DNA of 64,000 bases from Paenibacillus sp. XY044 (GCF_002257645.1 NZ_NQMO01000001.1:916065-980064), one strand, 5' to 3'. Positions 1-7,853 are shown, counted from the stretch's first letter. Notes: a model not told the origin generated them from the letters alone. Program-made: numbers and translations.

Positions 1-15
1 GACTGAGAGCTTGTA

Positions 16-1149
16 ATGGCGGAAACCGAGAACTTCATCAACAGCGGTTTGAAAAACAACAAATGGCTGCGGTTTTTGGTGACCTGCGTTTTTGCCGTCA
101 TCGGCGGCTTCGTTTTCCAGTGGATCCATATGCCGATCCCGTGGCTTCTGGGCTCCATGGTTTTTGTCATGATCGGCTCCAAACTGTTTAAAGGCATTTC
201 CTTCTTTTGGCCGGGGCAGGTGCGCAATACAGGGATGATTATTATCGGATATACGATGGGATTGTCCTTCACCATGTCCACGCTGAAGCAGATCGGACAT
301 CAGCTGCCGACGATGGTCCTGTTTACGGCGCTGCTGCTGGTCGTTGCCGCTGCTATTGCCTTCATGATCGCCTTTTTGTCGGGAATCCCGTTTCCTACGG
401 TGCTTATGGGCAGCATCCCCGGTGGGCTGAGCCAGATGATCACGCTGGCGGAAGAGGTGGAGGGCATCGATTTGACGGTCGTGACCTTCCTTCAGGTATC
501 GCGGCTGATCATGATCATTTTCTGTGTGCCTCTTTTGATCTTCAGTCCGCTGTTTCATACCACGGGCTCGCACGCGGCAGGATCCGCATCGGCTGCGCTT
601 TCGGCCGATTGGTCCGTCTTGTTCCCGCATATCTGGCTCTTTGCGGTGGTATGTGTGGTATTTGCCTTGGTGGGCAAACGGATCAAATTTCCGACAGCCT
701 TTCTGCTGGGTCCGATGATTGGCACCATCCTGCTGAATTTATCGGGATATGAGGGACATTCGCTTCCGCCGGTCGTCCTGAGCTTGTCTCAGCTGATGAT
801 GGGCGGGTATATCGGATTGCTGCTCAAACCGGAAAATTTGAAGAACAAGGTTAAAATCATTGCACTTGCCATTTTGAGCGGTGTCGTGCTGATCGCATCC
901 TCCCTCGGGCTCAGCCTGCTGCTTACCAAGTTTCATGCGATTACGGAAGTTACGGCGTTTCTCAGCCTTTCGCCGGGCGGCATGGATCAAATGGCGCTGA
1001 TCGCCAAGGAAGTGAACGGGGACCTGTCGGTTGTCACCTGCTACCAGCTGTTCCGGACCCTGTTTATCTTTTTCGCCGTACCGCCGCTGCTCAGGCTGAT
1101 CTTCAGGTCAATGCTGAAAGGGAGAAAGCTGGCCAACAAGCCGATGTGA
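16..1149 (+). CDS. AbrB family (PF05145-type) membrane protein
   Basis: This is a 377-residue integral membrane protein of the AbrB family, once mislabelled 'ammonia monooxygenase'. The family is thought to be a transporter or regulator of unknown substrate. The sequence is almost entirely hydrophobic helices and shows the family's internal duplication: an S-I-P-G-G-L-S-Q-M block near residue 133 recurs as S-P-G-G-M-D-Q-M near residue 319, each followed by a similar helix, and PWLLG near residue 42 recurs as FLLGP in the second half. A TGA at 4-6 lies in the same frame, so ATG 16 is the first possible ATG and the gene is complete, although the ribosome binding site is weak. The substrate cannot be read from the sequence. 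Confidence 0.85.
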   Translation: MAETENFINSGLKNNKWLRFLVTCVFAVIGGFVFQWIHMPIPWLLGSMVFVMIGSKLFKGISFFWPGQVRNTGMIIIGYTMGLSFTMSTLKQIGHQLPTMVLFTALLLVVAAAIAFMIAFLSGIPFPTVLMGSIPGGLSQMITLAEEVEGIDLTVVTFLQVSRLIMIIFCVPLLIFSPLFHTTGSHAAGSASAALSADWSVLFPHIWLFAVVCVVFALVGKRIKFPTAFLLGPMIGTILLNLSGYEGHSLPPVVLSLSQLMMGGYIGLLLKPENLKNKVKIIALAILSGVVLIASSLGLSLLLTKFHAITEVTAFLSLSPGGMDQMALIAKEVNGDLSVVTCYQLFRTLFIFFAVPPLLRLIFRSMLKGRKLANKPM

Positions 1150-1251
1150 TCATATTAACTTGCGTATCCAGCGTATTTTTCTTTTGCTGCTGCCGAATAT
1201 CTTCTATACTAAGTCATTATAGGGTCGACTTACTTGGGAGGAGCAAAGAGC

Positions 1252-1953
1252 ATGAGCATAGCGCATGGATGGAGTGAGAAGCCAGTCCAGGTATTTCCGT
1301 GCCTAACGGCGGTTTCGCCAGAGGAGTGGCGGGAGTCCGAACCGTTTATTCGGCGCTTTAGCGCCAAATCGCGAATTTTCTACCGGGATGATGCAGCGGC
1401 GTATGGCATGTTTCTGATCAGCGGAACGGCGAGGATTACGGTGATCGGCGAAAATGGCTCAGAGTCCGTCATCAACCTGCTGACGGCGGGAGAAATTTGC
1501 TCGCTGTTGGTGCTGAGCGGCCTGAGCGGGCGTGAATATCCCGGTGAGTTGACTGCCGAGACCGACGTGGATGTGCTGTTTGTGCGGAAAAGCAGTTTTA
1601 TGCGCTGGGTGCAGGAGCATGAGCCCATCCGCGCCACGGTGTTCGGGGGGCTTCTGGACGGCATGCTGCGCATGGTGGAACGGACGCAGCAGCGCCAGAC
1701 CCAGCCTCTCGACAACCGCCTTGCGAGGGTGCTGCTTCGAATGAAGGCCGAGGAAAGGTCTGCGATTCGGATCACCCATCAAAAGCTGGCCGAAGAGGTC
1801 GGTTCGGTTCGTGAAGTCGTAACAAGGGCCCTTGCCCGGTTCCAAAAGGAAGGATGGATCGAGACCGGCCGGGGAACGGTCCGAATTTTACAGCGCAAAA
1901 TGCTGGAGGAGCAGTTTGGTGACCTGGTCACAGAGGAATCCGGAGTTTCCTGA
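1252..1953 (+). CDS. Crp/Fnr family transcriptional regulator
   Basis: The protein has an N-terminal cyclic-nucleotide-binding-like beta barrel (about residues 25-135) and a C-terminal winged helix (about 150-215). The recognition helix region reads S-V-R-E-V-V-T-R-A-L. ATG 1252 is preferred over an upstream in-frame TTG at 1234 because GGGAGGAG at 1236-1243 sits 8 bases before it. No cysteine cluster for an iron-sulfur centre is visible at the N terminus, so it is not a true Fnr. The peroxiredoxin-like gene starts 53 bases downstream on the same strand and may share the transcript, which hints at an oxidative or thiol signal. The ligand is unknown. Confidence 0.85.
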   Translation: MSIAHGWSEKPVQVFPCLTAVSPEEWRESEPFIRRFSAKSRIFYRDDAAAYGMFLISGTARITVIGENGSESVINLLTAGEICSLLVLSGLSGREYPGELTAETDVDVLFVRKSSFMRWVQEHEPIRATVFGGLLDGMLRMVERTQQRQTQPLDNRLARVLLRMKAEERSAIRITHQKLAEEVGSVREVVTRALARFQKEGWIETGRGTVRILQRKMLEEQFGDLVTEESGVS

Positions 1954-2006
1954 TAAAGTGGGCACATGCACCCGATGCATAGATGATTCCATGAGGAGGA
2001 AATTCC

Positions 2007-2600
2007 ATGACCAACCTGCTGAAGCCGGGGGATAAAGCCCCGATTTTTCAATCGATCGACCAGCACGGCGCTCCGGTGTCGCTTGATCAATTCCGCAGCC
2101 GCAAGGTGCTGCTGTCGTTCTTCCGCAACGCGGCGTGCGCCATGTGCAATCTGCGCGTTCATCAAATGATTCAAAGGTACCCTGAGTGGCAGCGCCAGGG
2201 GCTTCAAATCATCACGTTTTTTGAATCACCGGAAGCGAACCTGCACAAGTATGTAGGTACGCAGCAGGCGCCTTTTCCGCTGATTGCCGATCCGGGTGCC
2301 GTTGTCTATAACCGATATGGCGTCGAATCGTCGGAATCCAAAACGGATGCTACATTAGCGCTGCCGAATGTGCATCAACTGGCAGATGAAGCGGCGGCGG
2401 CGGGTTTTCCGCTCACGCCTGAAGAGGGGGCCAACTTTCACCGCATTCCGGCGGAGTTTCTGATCGATGAAGAGGGGATCGTAAAGACCGCTTATTACGG
2501 AAAGCTGATTACCGATCACCTTCCTTTTGAATGGGTGGACCGGTTCGCGGCGTCCTCCCCTGACGAGGTGCTTATAGAGACGGAGAATCGGTCGCGCTAA
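2007..2600 (+). CDS. Peroxiredoxin-like (AhpC/TSA fold) protein
   Basis: This is a 197-residue thioredoxin-fold protein of the peroxiredoxin-like type. After the opening P-G-D-K-A-P strand it has C44-x2-C47 at the start of the first long helix (sequence C-A-M-C-N-L-R-V-H), where peroxiredoxins and thioredoxins keep their catalytic cysteines. The central region (F-P-L-I-A-D-P) matches the peroxiredoxin strand pattern, and no signal peptide is seen. AGGAGG stands 6 bases before ATG 2007. The likely role is cytosolic peroxide or disulfide chemistry, but the two-cysteine arrangement differs from classical AhpC, so the reaction is inferred. It follows the Crp/Fnr gene closely. Confidence 0.75.
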   Translation: MTNLLKPGDKAPIFQSIDQHGAPVSLDQFRSRKVLLSFFRNAACAMCNLRVHQMIQRYPEWQRQGLQIITFFESPEANLHKYVGTQQAPFPLIADPGAVVYNRYGVESSESKTDATLALPNVHQLADEAAAAGFPLTPEEGANFHRIPAEFLIDEEGIVKTAYYGKLITDHLPFEWVDRFAASSPDEVLIETENRSR

Positions 2601-2661
2601 CGGCGGTCGGAGATAGGCGAAGCCAATCCTTAGTCTTGAATTTAATGTTTGCTAGGAACAC

Positions 2662-2704
2662 AACAGTCACGGCAAAAGTTTTTGCCCTGGCTGTTTTTGT
2701 TTTC
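2662..2704 (+). terminator. Rho-independent terminator after the peroxiredoxin gene
   Basis: A dyad GGCAAAA (2671-2677) and TTTTGCC (2680-2686), extended by imperfect outer pairing, is followed by a T-rich tract. It separates the peroxiredoxin gene from the ArsR promoter. Confidence 0.6.
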
Positions 2705-2718
2705 ACTTTTTTATAAGT

Positions 2719-2752
2719 ATTCCTTGAAAGGAATATTCCGATGTGGTAATAT
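2719..2752 (+). promoter_or_regulatory. ArsR-gene promoter with overlapping palindromic operator
   Basis: TTGAAA at 2724-2729 and TAATAT at 2747-2752 are 17 bases apart. The perfect dyad ATTCCTT-GA-AAGGAAT (2719-2734), overlapped by GGAATATTCC (2730-2739), covers the -35 box. This is where an ArsR-family repressor would be expected to bind its own promoter. The predicted start near 2759 leaves a leader of only about 13 bases. Confidence 0.65.
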
Positions 2753-2771
2753 TTTGTCAGGAGGCATGAAG

Positions 2772-3101
2772 ATGAACACGACAACTTTGACTGCACTTGC
2801 TGAGCCTAACCGGCTGCATATTATCGAGCTCATTCGCGACCGTGGTCCCCTGACCATCGGAGATATCGCAAATCAGCTTGAACTCAATCAGCCTCAGACA
2901 TCCAAGCATGTCCGGGTTCTTCACGAGGCCGGCCTCGTTGAAGTACAGCCGGCTGCCAATCGGCGAATCGTTAAGCTGCGTACCGAACCTTTTCAAGAGC
3001 TGGATCAATGGCTGGAGTCTTTCCGATCGATGTGGGATGACCGTCTGGATCGTTTGGATGAGTATTTGCGGGATATCCAGGCAGGCAATCACACGGATTG
3101 A
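2772..3101 (+). CDS. ArsR family winged-helix regulator
   Basis: This is a 109-residue winged-helix repressor. The core resembles ArsR/SmtB proteins (A-L-A-E-P-N-R-L-x-I-I-E-L-I near the start, then a helix-turn-helix around residues 35-60 with Q-P-Q-T-S-K-H-V-R-V-L as recognition helix). There is no cysteine pair, so it is not a metal sensor of the ArsR type. It more likely belongs to the group paired with SRPBCC (AHSA1) proteins. ATG 2772 is preferred over ATG 2766 because AGGAGG ends 7 bases before it rather than 1. It probably autoregulates through the dyad in its promoter and controls the SRPBCC and DUF1801 genes that follow. Confidence 0.85.
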   Translation: MNTTTLTALAEPNRLHIIELIRDRGPLTIGDIANQLELNQPQTSKHVRVLHEAGLVEVQPAANRRIVKLRTEPFQELDQWLESFRSMWDDRLDRLDEYLRDIQAGNHTD

Positions 3102-3205
3102 GCGGATCGCCTGCAGAGAGCTAGGCGTTATAGCGCATCCTCTTTAAGAAAGAACAGCGCTAATAATCCATAAAAAATTTGTCATAAGCGAAGGAGGAAA
3201 TGAAG

Positions 3206-3715
3206 ATGACCGCTAACCGCGTGACAGACAGTAAGGTGATGATTACCCGCGTATTTGATGCTCCACGTGAGCTGGTGTTTCAAGCATGGACCGAGCCGGA
3301 GCGTCTGGCTCAGTGGTGGGGACCGAAAGGCTATGAGCTGAACATCGCCAAGTTGGATCTTCGCTCAGGAGGCATTTTCCTGGGAAGCCAGCGCTCTCCC
3401 GAAGGGCATGTCATGTGGGGGAAATTTGTGTATCAGGAAATTATTGCGCCCGAAAGGCTGGTCTTTATTCAATCGTTCTCGGACGAAGCAGGGAATACCA
3501 TCCGTGCTCCATTCAGCGAGCAATGGCCGCTGGAAGTCATTAATGAACTCACGTTGACGGAGAGTGACGGGAAAACCACGATGACGCTGAGCGGCGGACC
3601 GTTCAACGCCACAGAGGAAGAGCGTGCAGCCTTTGAAGGAATGCGTCCTCATGTACAAGAAGGGTTTGTCGGTACGTTCGACCAATTGGATGCCTATTTG
3701 TCTCAAAATATGTAG
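3206..3715 (+). CDS. SRPBCC / AHSA1-domain protein
   Basis: This 169-residue protein has the START-like fold of the AHSA1/CalC family. Hallmarks are the opening segment V-F-D-A-P-R-E-L-V-F-Q-A-W-T-E-P-E and Q-W-W-G-P-K-G-Y near residue 35, then strands ending in a long C-terminal helix (E-G-M-R-P-H-V-Q-E-G-F). Family members bind hydrophobic ligands, but their targets are mostly unknown. ATG 3206 is chosen over 3200 because AAGGAGG ends 8 bases before it. It lies 104 bases after the ArsR gene, a pairing common in Bacilli, and is probably under its control. Confidence 0.85.
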   Translation: MTANRVTDSKVMITRVFDAPRELVFQAWTEPERLAQWWGPKGYELNIAKLDLRSGGIFLGSQRSPEGHVMWGKFVYQEIIAPERLVFIQSFSDEAGNTIRAPFSEQWPLEVINELTLTESDGKTTMTLSGGPFNATEEERAAFEGMRPHVQEGFVGTFDQLDAYLSQNM

Positions 3716-3755
3716 TGATTTGGCGAAATCAGCTTAATGAAAGGAAGTGGCACAG

Positions 3756-4097
3756 TTGAATCAGGAAGTTACTGAATTCATTGATCGACTTCAACTGCCA
3801 TGGCAGATTGAAGTGTGCACCAAGCTCCGTGACATGGTTCATCAATCGATTCCTGGCGTGGAAGAACGGGTGCAGTACAAAAAACCGCATTTTCTGAAAA
3901 ATGGTCATTATGCTGCGGTTATTTCACCTTCGAAAGATGCGGTCGCATTCATGATCATGAATGCCGAAGGTTTGGATCTTCCCAAAGGGCAGTTCGACGG
4001 ACCTCCGGAAAGAAAATGGATTAAAATTCGCGATGGTAAGCCTGCCGACTATGATATGCTGTCCAAGTTTCTCATTCAGGCTTCAAGCGGACTCTAA
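3756..4097 (+). CDS. DUF1801 domain protein
   Basis: This small 113-residue protein matches the DUF1801 (YdhG-like) pattern: helical start, then G-V-E-E-R-V-Q-Y-K-K-P-H-F, a strand around Y-A-A-V-I-S-P, and a K-W-I-K-I-R segment. The biochemical function is unknown. A TTG start at 3756 is chosen because AAGGAAG (3741-3747) is 8-9 bases upstream. The GTG at 3747 would overlap that site. It is the third gene of the ArsR/SRPBCC set and ends just before a terminator. Confidence 0.75.
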   Translation: MNQEVTEFIDRLQLPWQIEVCTKLRDMVHQSIPGVEERVQYKKPHFLKNGHYAAVISPSKDAVAFMIMNAEGLDLPKGQFDGPPERKWIKIRDGKPADYDMLSKFLIQASSGL

Positions 4098-4146
4098 TAT
4101 CCATCTCCCGGTCTCAGTTAACGGAAGAATTAATCGAATAGACCAC

Positions 4147-4180
4147 AAAAACATCGCGATTGTCGTGATGTTTTTTTCTT
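4147..4180 (+). terminator. Terminator of the ArsR set
   Basis: A near-perfect hairpin AACATCGCGA / TCGTGATGTT with a 3-base loop is followed by seven T. It may also serve the convergent LysR gene. Confidence 0.7.
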
Positions 4181-4202
4181 TATATTGCCTGGATGAGCCC
4201 CT

Positions 4203-5123
4203 TTAAGTCTGCACTGATGCCCCCATTTGTTCCAGATCATGCTTTAACCACTCCATAAAACGGCGGGAGACCTGCGAATGGGTCTTTTCCTTGCGCTGGA
4301 TGACGCCGAGGTAGACAGGGCCATGATCGGGCAGCTCGAAGTCCAAAATGGCGATGTTGTCTCTGCGAAAGGCCGGCTCGTTCATGAACGAAAAATTGAG
4401 TCCGATGGTCACGGCGCCATGATTCATGCACGCCCTGAGGATCAGATCCCGGTTGTTCGTGGTAAAGAGCACGTCTACCTGGCCGTAACGGGACTGGAAA
4501 TCGTCCATATACCACTTCACATAGTCATCATTATAGAGGACGACGGTCTGCTGCCTTAATTCTTCGGGACGGACCGCGGACTTCAAGGCCAGCGGCGACG
4601 AGCTGCTGATGCCGGCGACCATGTGCACGGGAAGAAGCCGCTCAAAAGCCAGGCCGGTGCGTTCAATCAACCGGTTTTTGAACAAAATGATGAGTCCGAG
4701 ATCGCTTTTGTCCTGGTTCACATCATCAATGATGTCCTGCGAGCCTTTTTCCACGATCTCCAGCTTCACGTCCGGAAACTTCTTTTTAAACTCGATCACG
4801 ACACGCTCCAGCAGAGACATGGGGCTCGGAATGGTTGCCACCCTCAGCCTGCCCTTGACCGTACCCGAGAATCCGCGGGCGGCCTCCAGCAGATCTTCAT
4901 ACTTCTCCAGCATTTCATACGTTTTTTTGATGATGACCTTGCCTTCGGGAGTTAGGGTGACTCCGGATTTGGATCTTTTGAAAATGATGATTCCCCACTC
5001 CAATTCCAGGCTGGCGATGGCTTGGCTGACCGCCGAAATCGTCACGTGCAGCTGCTCTGCCGCTTTGGAAATCGACCCGGCCCGAGCCACCTCCACCAGG
5101 TACTCCAGCTTTTCCGTATTCAT
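4203..5123 (-). CDS. LysR family transcriptional regulator
   Basis: This LysR-type regulator has an N-terminal helix-turn-helix (residues about 1-60, with A-G-S-I-S-K-A-A-E-Q-L-H-V-T and S-A-V-S-Q-A-I-A-S-L-E) and a periplasmic-binding-like effector domain. The second in-frame ATG (5123) is preferred to 5129 because an AAAGGA site lies 8 bases from it. It is divergent from the SDR remnant and the intact SDR gene at 5458, the usual arrangement for a LysR regulator and its target. A 17-bp dyad lies just upstream at 5142-5158. The effector is unknown. Confidence 0.88.
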   Translation of the reverse strand: MNTEKLEYLVEVARAGSISKAAEQLHVTISAVSQAIASLELEWGIIIFKRSKSGVTLTPEGKVIIKKTYEMLEKYEDLLEAARGFSGTVKGRLRVATIPSPMSLLERVVIEFKKKFPDVKLEIVEKGSQDIIDDVNQDKSDLGLIILFKNRLIERTGLAFERLLPVHMVAGISSSSPLALKSAVRPEELRQQTVVLYNDDYVKWYMDDFQSRYGQVDVLFTTNNRDLILRACMNHGAVTIGLNFSFMNEPAFRRDNIAILDFELPDHGPVYLGVIQRKEKTHSQVSRRFMEWLKHDLEQMGASVQT

Positions 5124-5141
5124 GAACATCGTCCTTTTATC

Positions 5142-5158
5142 TTTAAGTTTTCCTTAAA
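5142..5158. promoter_or_regulatory. Candidate LysR operator
   Basis: TTTAAG-TTTTC-CTTAAA is a perfect odd-centred dyad located 19 bases upstream of the LysR start, in the divergent intergenic region. Its position and symmetry suit LysR autoregulation, but binding is inferred. Confidence 0.4.
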
Positions 5159-5238
5159 CAAAATTCAATAGGTTTAAATTTTGCTGAATCTCTGAAAATG
5201 TTAACATAGGTATGTGAGATACGAAAGGAAGGGATTCA

Positions 5239-5412
5239 CGTATCGATATTTTGTTCAACAATGCCGGCATTTATTTTATTAAGCGGCTTGCCGACATCGA
5301 ACTGGCTGAATGGAACCGGATGATGGCGATCAACGTAACGGGCGTGTTCCACTAGTCATCGTATTTCACGGGATCCGGATTTGTTATCGACGGCGGAGCA
5401 ACGGCCATTTAA
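5239..5412 (+). pseudogene. Short-chain dehydrogenase remnant with N-terminal and internal deletions
   Basis: Read in one frame, the stretch encodes R-I-D-I-L-F-N-N-A-G and on to I-N-V-T-G-V-F-H (the middle of an SDR fold). It then meets a TAG at 5353 and continues in the same frame as S-Y-F-T-G-S-G-F-V-I-D-G-G-A-T-A-I before TAA at 5410. The latter is the C terminus of an SDR. About 80 N-terminal residues, including the cofactor glycine motif, and about 100 central residues, including the catalytic Tyr-Lys, are missing. A ribosome-binding-like AAGGAAGGG remains just upstream. The residues differ from the adjacent intact SDR, so it is a decayed paralogue rather than a fresh duplicate. Confidence 0.8.
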
Positions 5413-5457
5413 AAGGCTAGTACATTAATAAGTGAATTCATGGGAGCGTGATTGTAT

Positions 5458-6201
5458 ATGAGATTTGATTCCAAAGTAGCGATTGTTACCGGCGGCGCAA
5501 GCGGCATTGGGGAAGCGACGGTGCGGATGTTTGCTTCGGAAGGAGCGAAAGTTGTCATTGCCGATTTTTCGGACAAGGGCCAAACCCTTTCGGAGGAACT
5601 GAACGCTCAGGGACATGATACGATGTTTGTCAAAACGGACGTGACGCAAGAAGCCGAAGTGCAGCGAATGGTCGAGCAGGCAGTCGGCAAGTTCGGCAAG
5701 CTGGACATCCTGTTCGCCAACGCAGGCATTGCCAAGGACGGACCGGCGGACCGGTTATCGTCGGACAGCTGGCAGCGGACGATCGATATTAACCTGACGG
5801 GCGTATTTTTAAGCGACAAATATGCAATTCAGCAGATGCTGGCCCAAGAGACGGGCGGGGCGATTGTGAACTGCGGATCCATTCACAGCCATGTGGGCAA
5901 GGCGGGAGTCACTGCCTATGCATCCGCCAAGGGCGGGGTGAAGCTGCTGACCCAGTCGATGGCAGCCGACTATGCCGCCAGAGGTATCCGGATTAATGCG
6001 GTCTGCCCGGGATATATCGACACGCCGCTCATCCAAGGAAGAGACGAAGCGATTACCGCGCATCTGACCGCCCTTCATCCGATGGGACGGCTCGGCAAGC
6101 CGGAGGAAGTCGCCAAAGCCGTGCTGTTCCTTGCGAGTGAGGATGCTTCTTTCATCACAGGCGCCAGCTTGCTGGTAGACGGAGGATACACGGCGGTATA
6201 A
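5458..6201 (+). CDS. SDR family oxidoreductase (3-oxoacyl-ACP reductase-like)
   Basis: This 247-residue classical short-chain dehydrogenase has the cofactor motif T-G-G-A-S-G-I-G near residue 10, D-x-T region, N-A-G at about 85, catalytic S-I-H / Y-A-S-A-K near residues 140-155, and P-G-Y-I-D-T-P after it. The C terminus ends D-G-G-Y-T-A-V. ATG 5458 follows GGGAG at 5442-5446. A TTG at 5452 is an alternative two codons earlier. The substrate is not evident. It sits downstream of an SDR remnant and divergent from a LysR regulator that probably controls it. Confidence 0.87.
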   Translation: MRFDSKVAIVTGGASGIGEATVRMFASEGAKVVIADFSDKGQTLSEELNAQGHDTMFVKTDVTQEAEVQRMVEQAVGKFGKLDILFANAGIAKDGPADRLSSDSWQRTIDINLTGVFLSDKYAIQQMLAQETGGAIVNCGSIHSHVGKAGVTAYASAKGGVKLLTQSMAADYAARGIRINAVCPGYIDTPLIQGRDEAITAHLTALHPMGRLGKPEEVAKAVLFLASEDASFITGASLLVDGGYTAV

Positions 6202-6242
6202 GAGGCGTGCCTCTTGGGCATGCTAGACTACTAAACCGATAC

Positions 6243-6298
6243 AGCGCAGAATATGGAGTAGGGGAAAACCCTGTGAACGCTCCTGTTCTGCGCTTTTT
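6243..6298 (+). terminator. Terminator after the SDR gene
   Basis: AGCGCAGAA (6243-6251) pairs with TTCTGCGCT (6286-6294), with inner pairing GGAG/CTCC, followed by TTTT. Confidence 0.6.
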
Positions 6299-6343
6299 GC
6301 ATGTTTTCATACATATTTTGCAATATCTATGTGTAAAAAGAAT

Positions 6344-6396
6344 TTGACATTTATGCGCAGCGTTTTTAAAATAGGCATGTAAAAACTTTTTTACAT
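6344..6396 (+). promoter_or_regulatory. Promoter with palindrome over the start site, upstream of the XRE gene
   Basis: TTGACA (6344-6349), 17 bases, TAAAAT (6367-6372) form a near-consensus promoter. The perfect palindrome ATGTAAAAA-CT-TTTTTACAT (6377-6396) covers the predicted start near 6379. A half site TGTAAAAA also occurs at 6332-6339. The placement suggests autorepression by the XRE protein encoded immediately downstream. Confidence 0.65.
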
Positions 6397-6420
6397 AATA
6401 AGAACCGGGTGAGCCGATAT

Positions 6421-6624
6421 TTGAAGAACCATATCAGGGAAATCAGAAAAGAGCTGCAGATCTCTCAGGAAGAGCTGGCGAAACGCTGCGGCGTTACGAG
6501 GCAAACGATCAATGCCATCGAGAATGATAAATACGACCCGACGCTGTCGCTGGCGTTTAAGCTGGCCAAACATCTACGTATTAATGTGGATCAATTATTT
6601 GTTTTTGAGGAGGAATCGTTATGA
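6421..6624 (+). CDS. Small XRE-type helix-turn-helix regulator (YozG-like)
   Basis: The 67-residue protein is almost entirely one helix-turn-helix domain: I-R-E-I-R-K-E-L, S-Q-E-E-L-A-K-R-C-G-V, T-R-Q-T-I-N-A-I-E-N, Y-D-P-T-L-S-L-A-F-K-L-A. This is the typical short family that starts M-K-N-x-I-R-E-x-R. TTG 6421 gives exactly that start and lies 8 bases after GGGTGAG. GTG 6409 has no good site. The gene overlaps the next by ATGA (6621-6624), so the two are translationally coupled. It probably represses its own promoter. Confidence 0.85.
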   Translation: MKNHIREIRKELQISQEELAKRCGVTRQTINAIENDKYDPTLSLAFKLAKHLRINVDQLFVFEEESL

Positions 6625-6830
6625 AGATCCGTAGAGCCGACGAAATGGAACAGTATCACACCATGAAATCCGCCAAGAATGCATATATCTTTTTTACGGC
6701 GGCTTTATTGGTCTGGTCGCTCGTCAACTTGATCTCCACGGGCAAGACAGGGTGGGAGTTTTCAATCCTGCTGATCGGAAACGCCGTGTTTTGGTGGACG
6801 CGTGTTATTTATAAGCGAAAAACGGAGTAA
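6621..6830 (+). CDS. Small two-helix membrane protein coupled to the XRE regulator
   Basis: This 69-residue protein has two predicted membrane helices (about residues 21-39 and 47-63), a charged N terminus and a K-R-K-T-E tail. GAGGAGGAA stands before ATG 6621, which overlaps the stop codon of the regulator gene. No enzymatic motif is present. Small XRE regulators are often paired with such membrane proteins, which may modulate the regulator or be its target. That role is inferred. Confidence 0.75.
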   Translation: MKIRRADEMEQYHTMKSAKNAYIFFTAALLVWSLVNLISTGKTGWEFSILLIGNAVFWWTRVIYKRKTE

Positions 6831-6956
6831 GAAACCGGATCAGCAGAAGGTGGAGAAGGCTGAGCTATAGAAATTAGCAATATGGCTGGTATTCCGATGC
6901 AGGCTTAAGGCCGCTTGGAAAAGTCCAGCACGATGAGAGCAGGGAGGTACTGCGTT

Positions 6957-7742
6957 TTGACTAACCATTCATCGCCGAGCCCGGAAATTCAGGCTTATCT
7001 GGACCGGATCGGATTCAAAGGCAAGGTGGACCATGGGGCGGAAACGCTGGCAGCACTGCAGCACTGCCATATTTACAGCGTTCCTTATGAAAATTTGGAT
7101 ATTTTAAACGGTGTCCCCTTATCGCTTGCTATCCCGGATCTATACGAGAAAATCGTCGTGCGCCGGCGCGGCGGATACTGCTTTGAGCTCAACGCGCTGT
7201 TTGGCTGGCTGCTGGGCGAACTGGGCTTTTCCGTTACCCACTACTTCGCCAGATTTTGGCGCGATGAGACAAACCTTCCCCCGAAGCGCAGGCATCATGT
7301 GCTACAGGTCGAAGCGGAAGGCAGCCGGTACCTGTGCGATGTCGGGGTGGGCGGAAACGTTCCCGGCAGACCCGTTCTTATCAAGGAGCATCTGGAACAG
7401 CCGCAGGGCACCGAGTGCTACCGCCTGGACCGGGACCCGTTTTTCGGCTGGCAGCTCATGGAGCGTAAAGGGGAGGAATGGCGGCTCATTTATTCGTTTG
7501 CCGAAGAGCCCCAGCTGCCGCGTGATTACGTGATGGCCTCTTACTGGTGCGAGCATGCTCCGGAATCGATTTTCAGACAAGGACCCATGGTGTCTATCCG
7601 CACGACGGAAGGACGAAACACGGTCGCCGGCGACGAATTCCGGGTTTTTGCCGGCAAGGAAGTCCGCACTCTGATTCCACAGACACCTGGAGAGAAGCGG
7701 GAAGCATACAAGCAGTATTTCGGTATTGTCCTCCCTGAATAA
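6957..7742 (+). CDS. nat: Arylamine N-acetyltransferase
   Basis: This enzyme transfers acetyl groups from acetyl-CoA to arylamines or hydrazines in the cytosol. The family triad is visible: Cys75 in R-R-G-G-Y-C-F-E-L-N, His near 114 in R-R-H-H-V-L-Q-V, and Asp near 128 in L-C-D-V-G-V-G-G. The segment V-P-Y-E-N-L-D-I near residue 42 is also characteristic. TTG 6957 is chosen because AGGGAGG (6941-6947) is 9 bases upstream, giving 261 residues, close to the family norm. Upstream in-frame starts lack such a site. The natural substrate is not known. In soil bacteria the enzyme detoxifies aromatic amines. Confidence 0.9.
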   Translation: MTNHSSPSPEIQAYLDRIGFKGKVDHGAETLAALQHCHIYSVPYENLDILNGVPLSLAIPDLYEKIVVRRRGGYCFELNALFGWLLGELGFSVTHYFARFWRDETNLPPKRRHHVLQVEAEGSRYLCDVGVGGNVPGRPVLIKEHLEQPQGTECYRLDRDPFFGWQLMERKGEEWRLIYSFAEEPQLPRDYVMASYWCEHAPESIFRQGPMVSIRTTEGRNTVAGDEFRVFAGKEVRTLIPQTPGEKREAYKQYFGIVLPE

Positions 7743-7794
7743 AATGCGGAATGCTTCTCTGACAATATTGGGCTGGACCACCGGATGAAAAAGA

Positions 7795-7836
7795 AAAGTG
7801 CCGTCTCCCCTTGGAAGGGACAACGGCACTTTTTTG
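7795..7836. terminator. Bidirectional terminator between nat and the minus-strand SDR gene
   Basis: AAAGTGCCGT and ACGGCACTTT arms with A and T runs on both sides lie between two convergent genes. Confidence 0.75.
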
Positions 7837-7853
7837 CGGTTCGCCATACAATG

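Noticed and set aside
207..752. A 181-codon second frame within the AbrB-family gene
   Set aside because: Shadow of the membrane protein gene, without ribosome binding site or motif.
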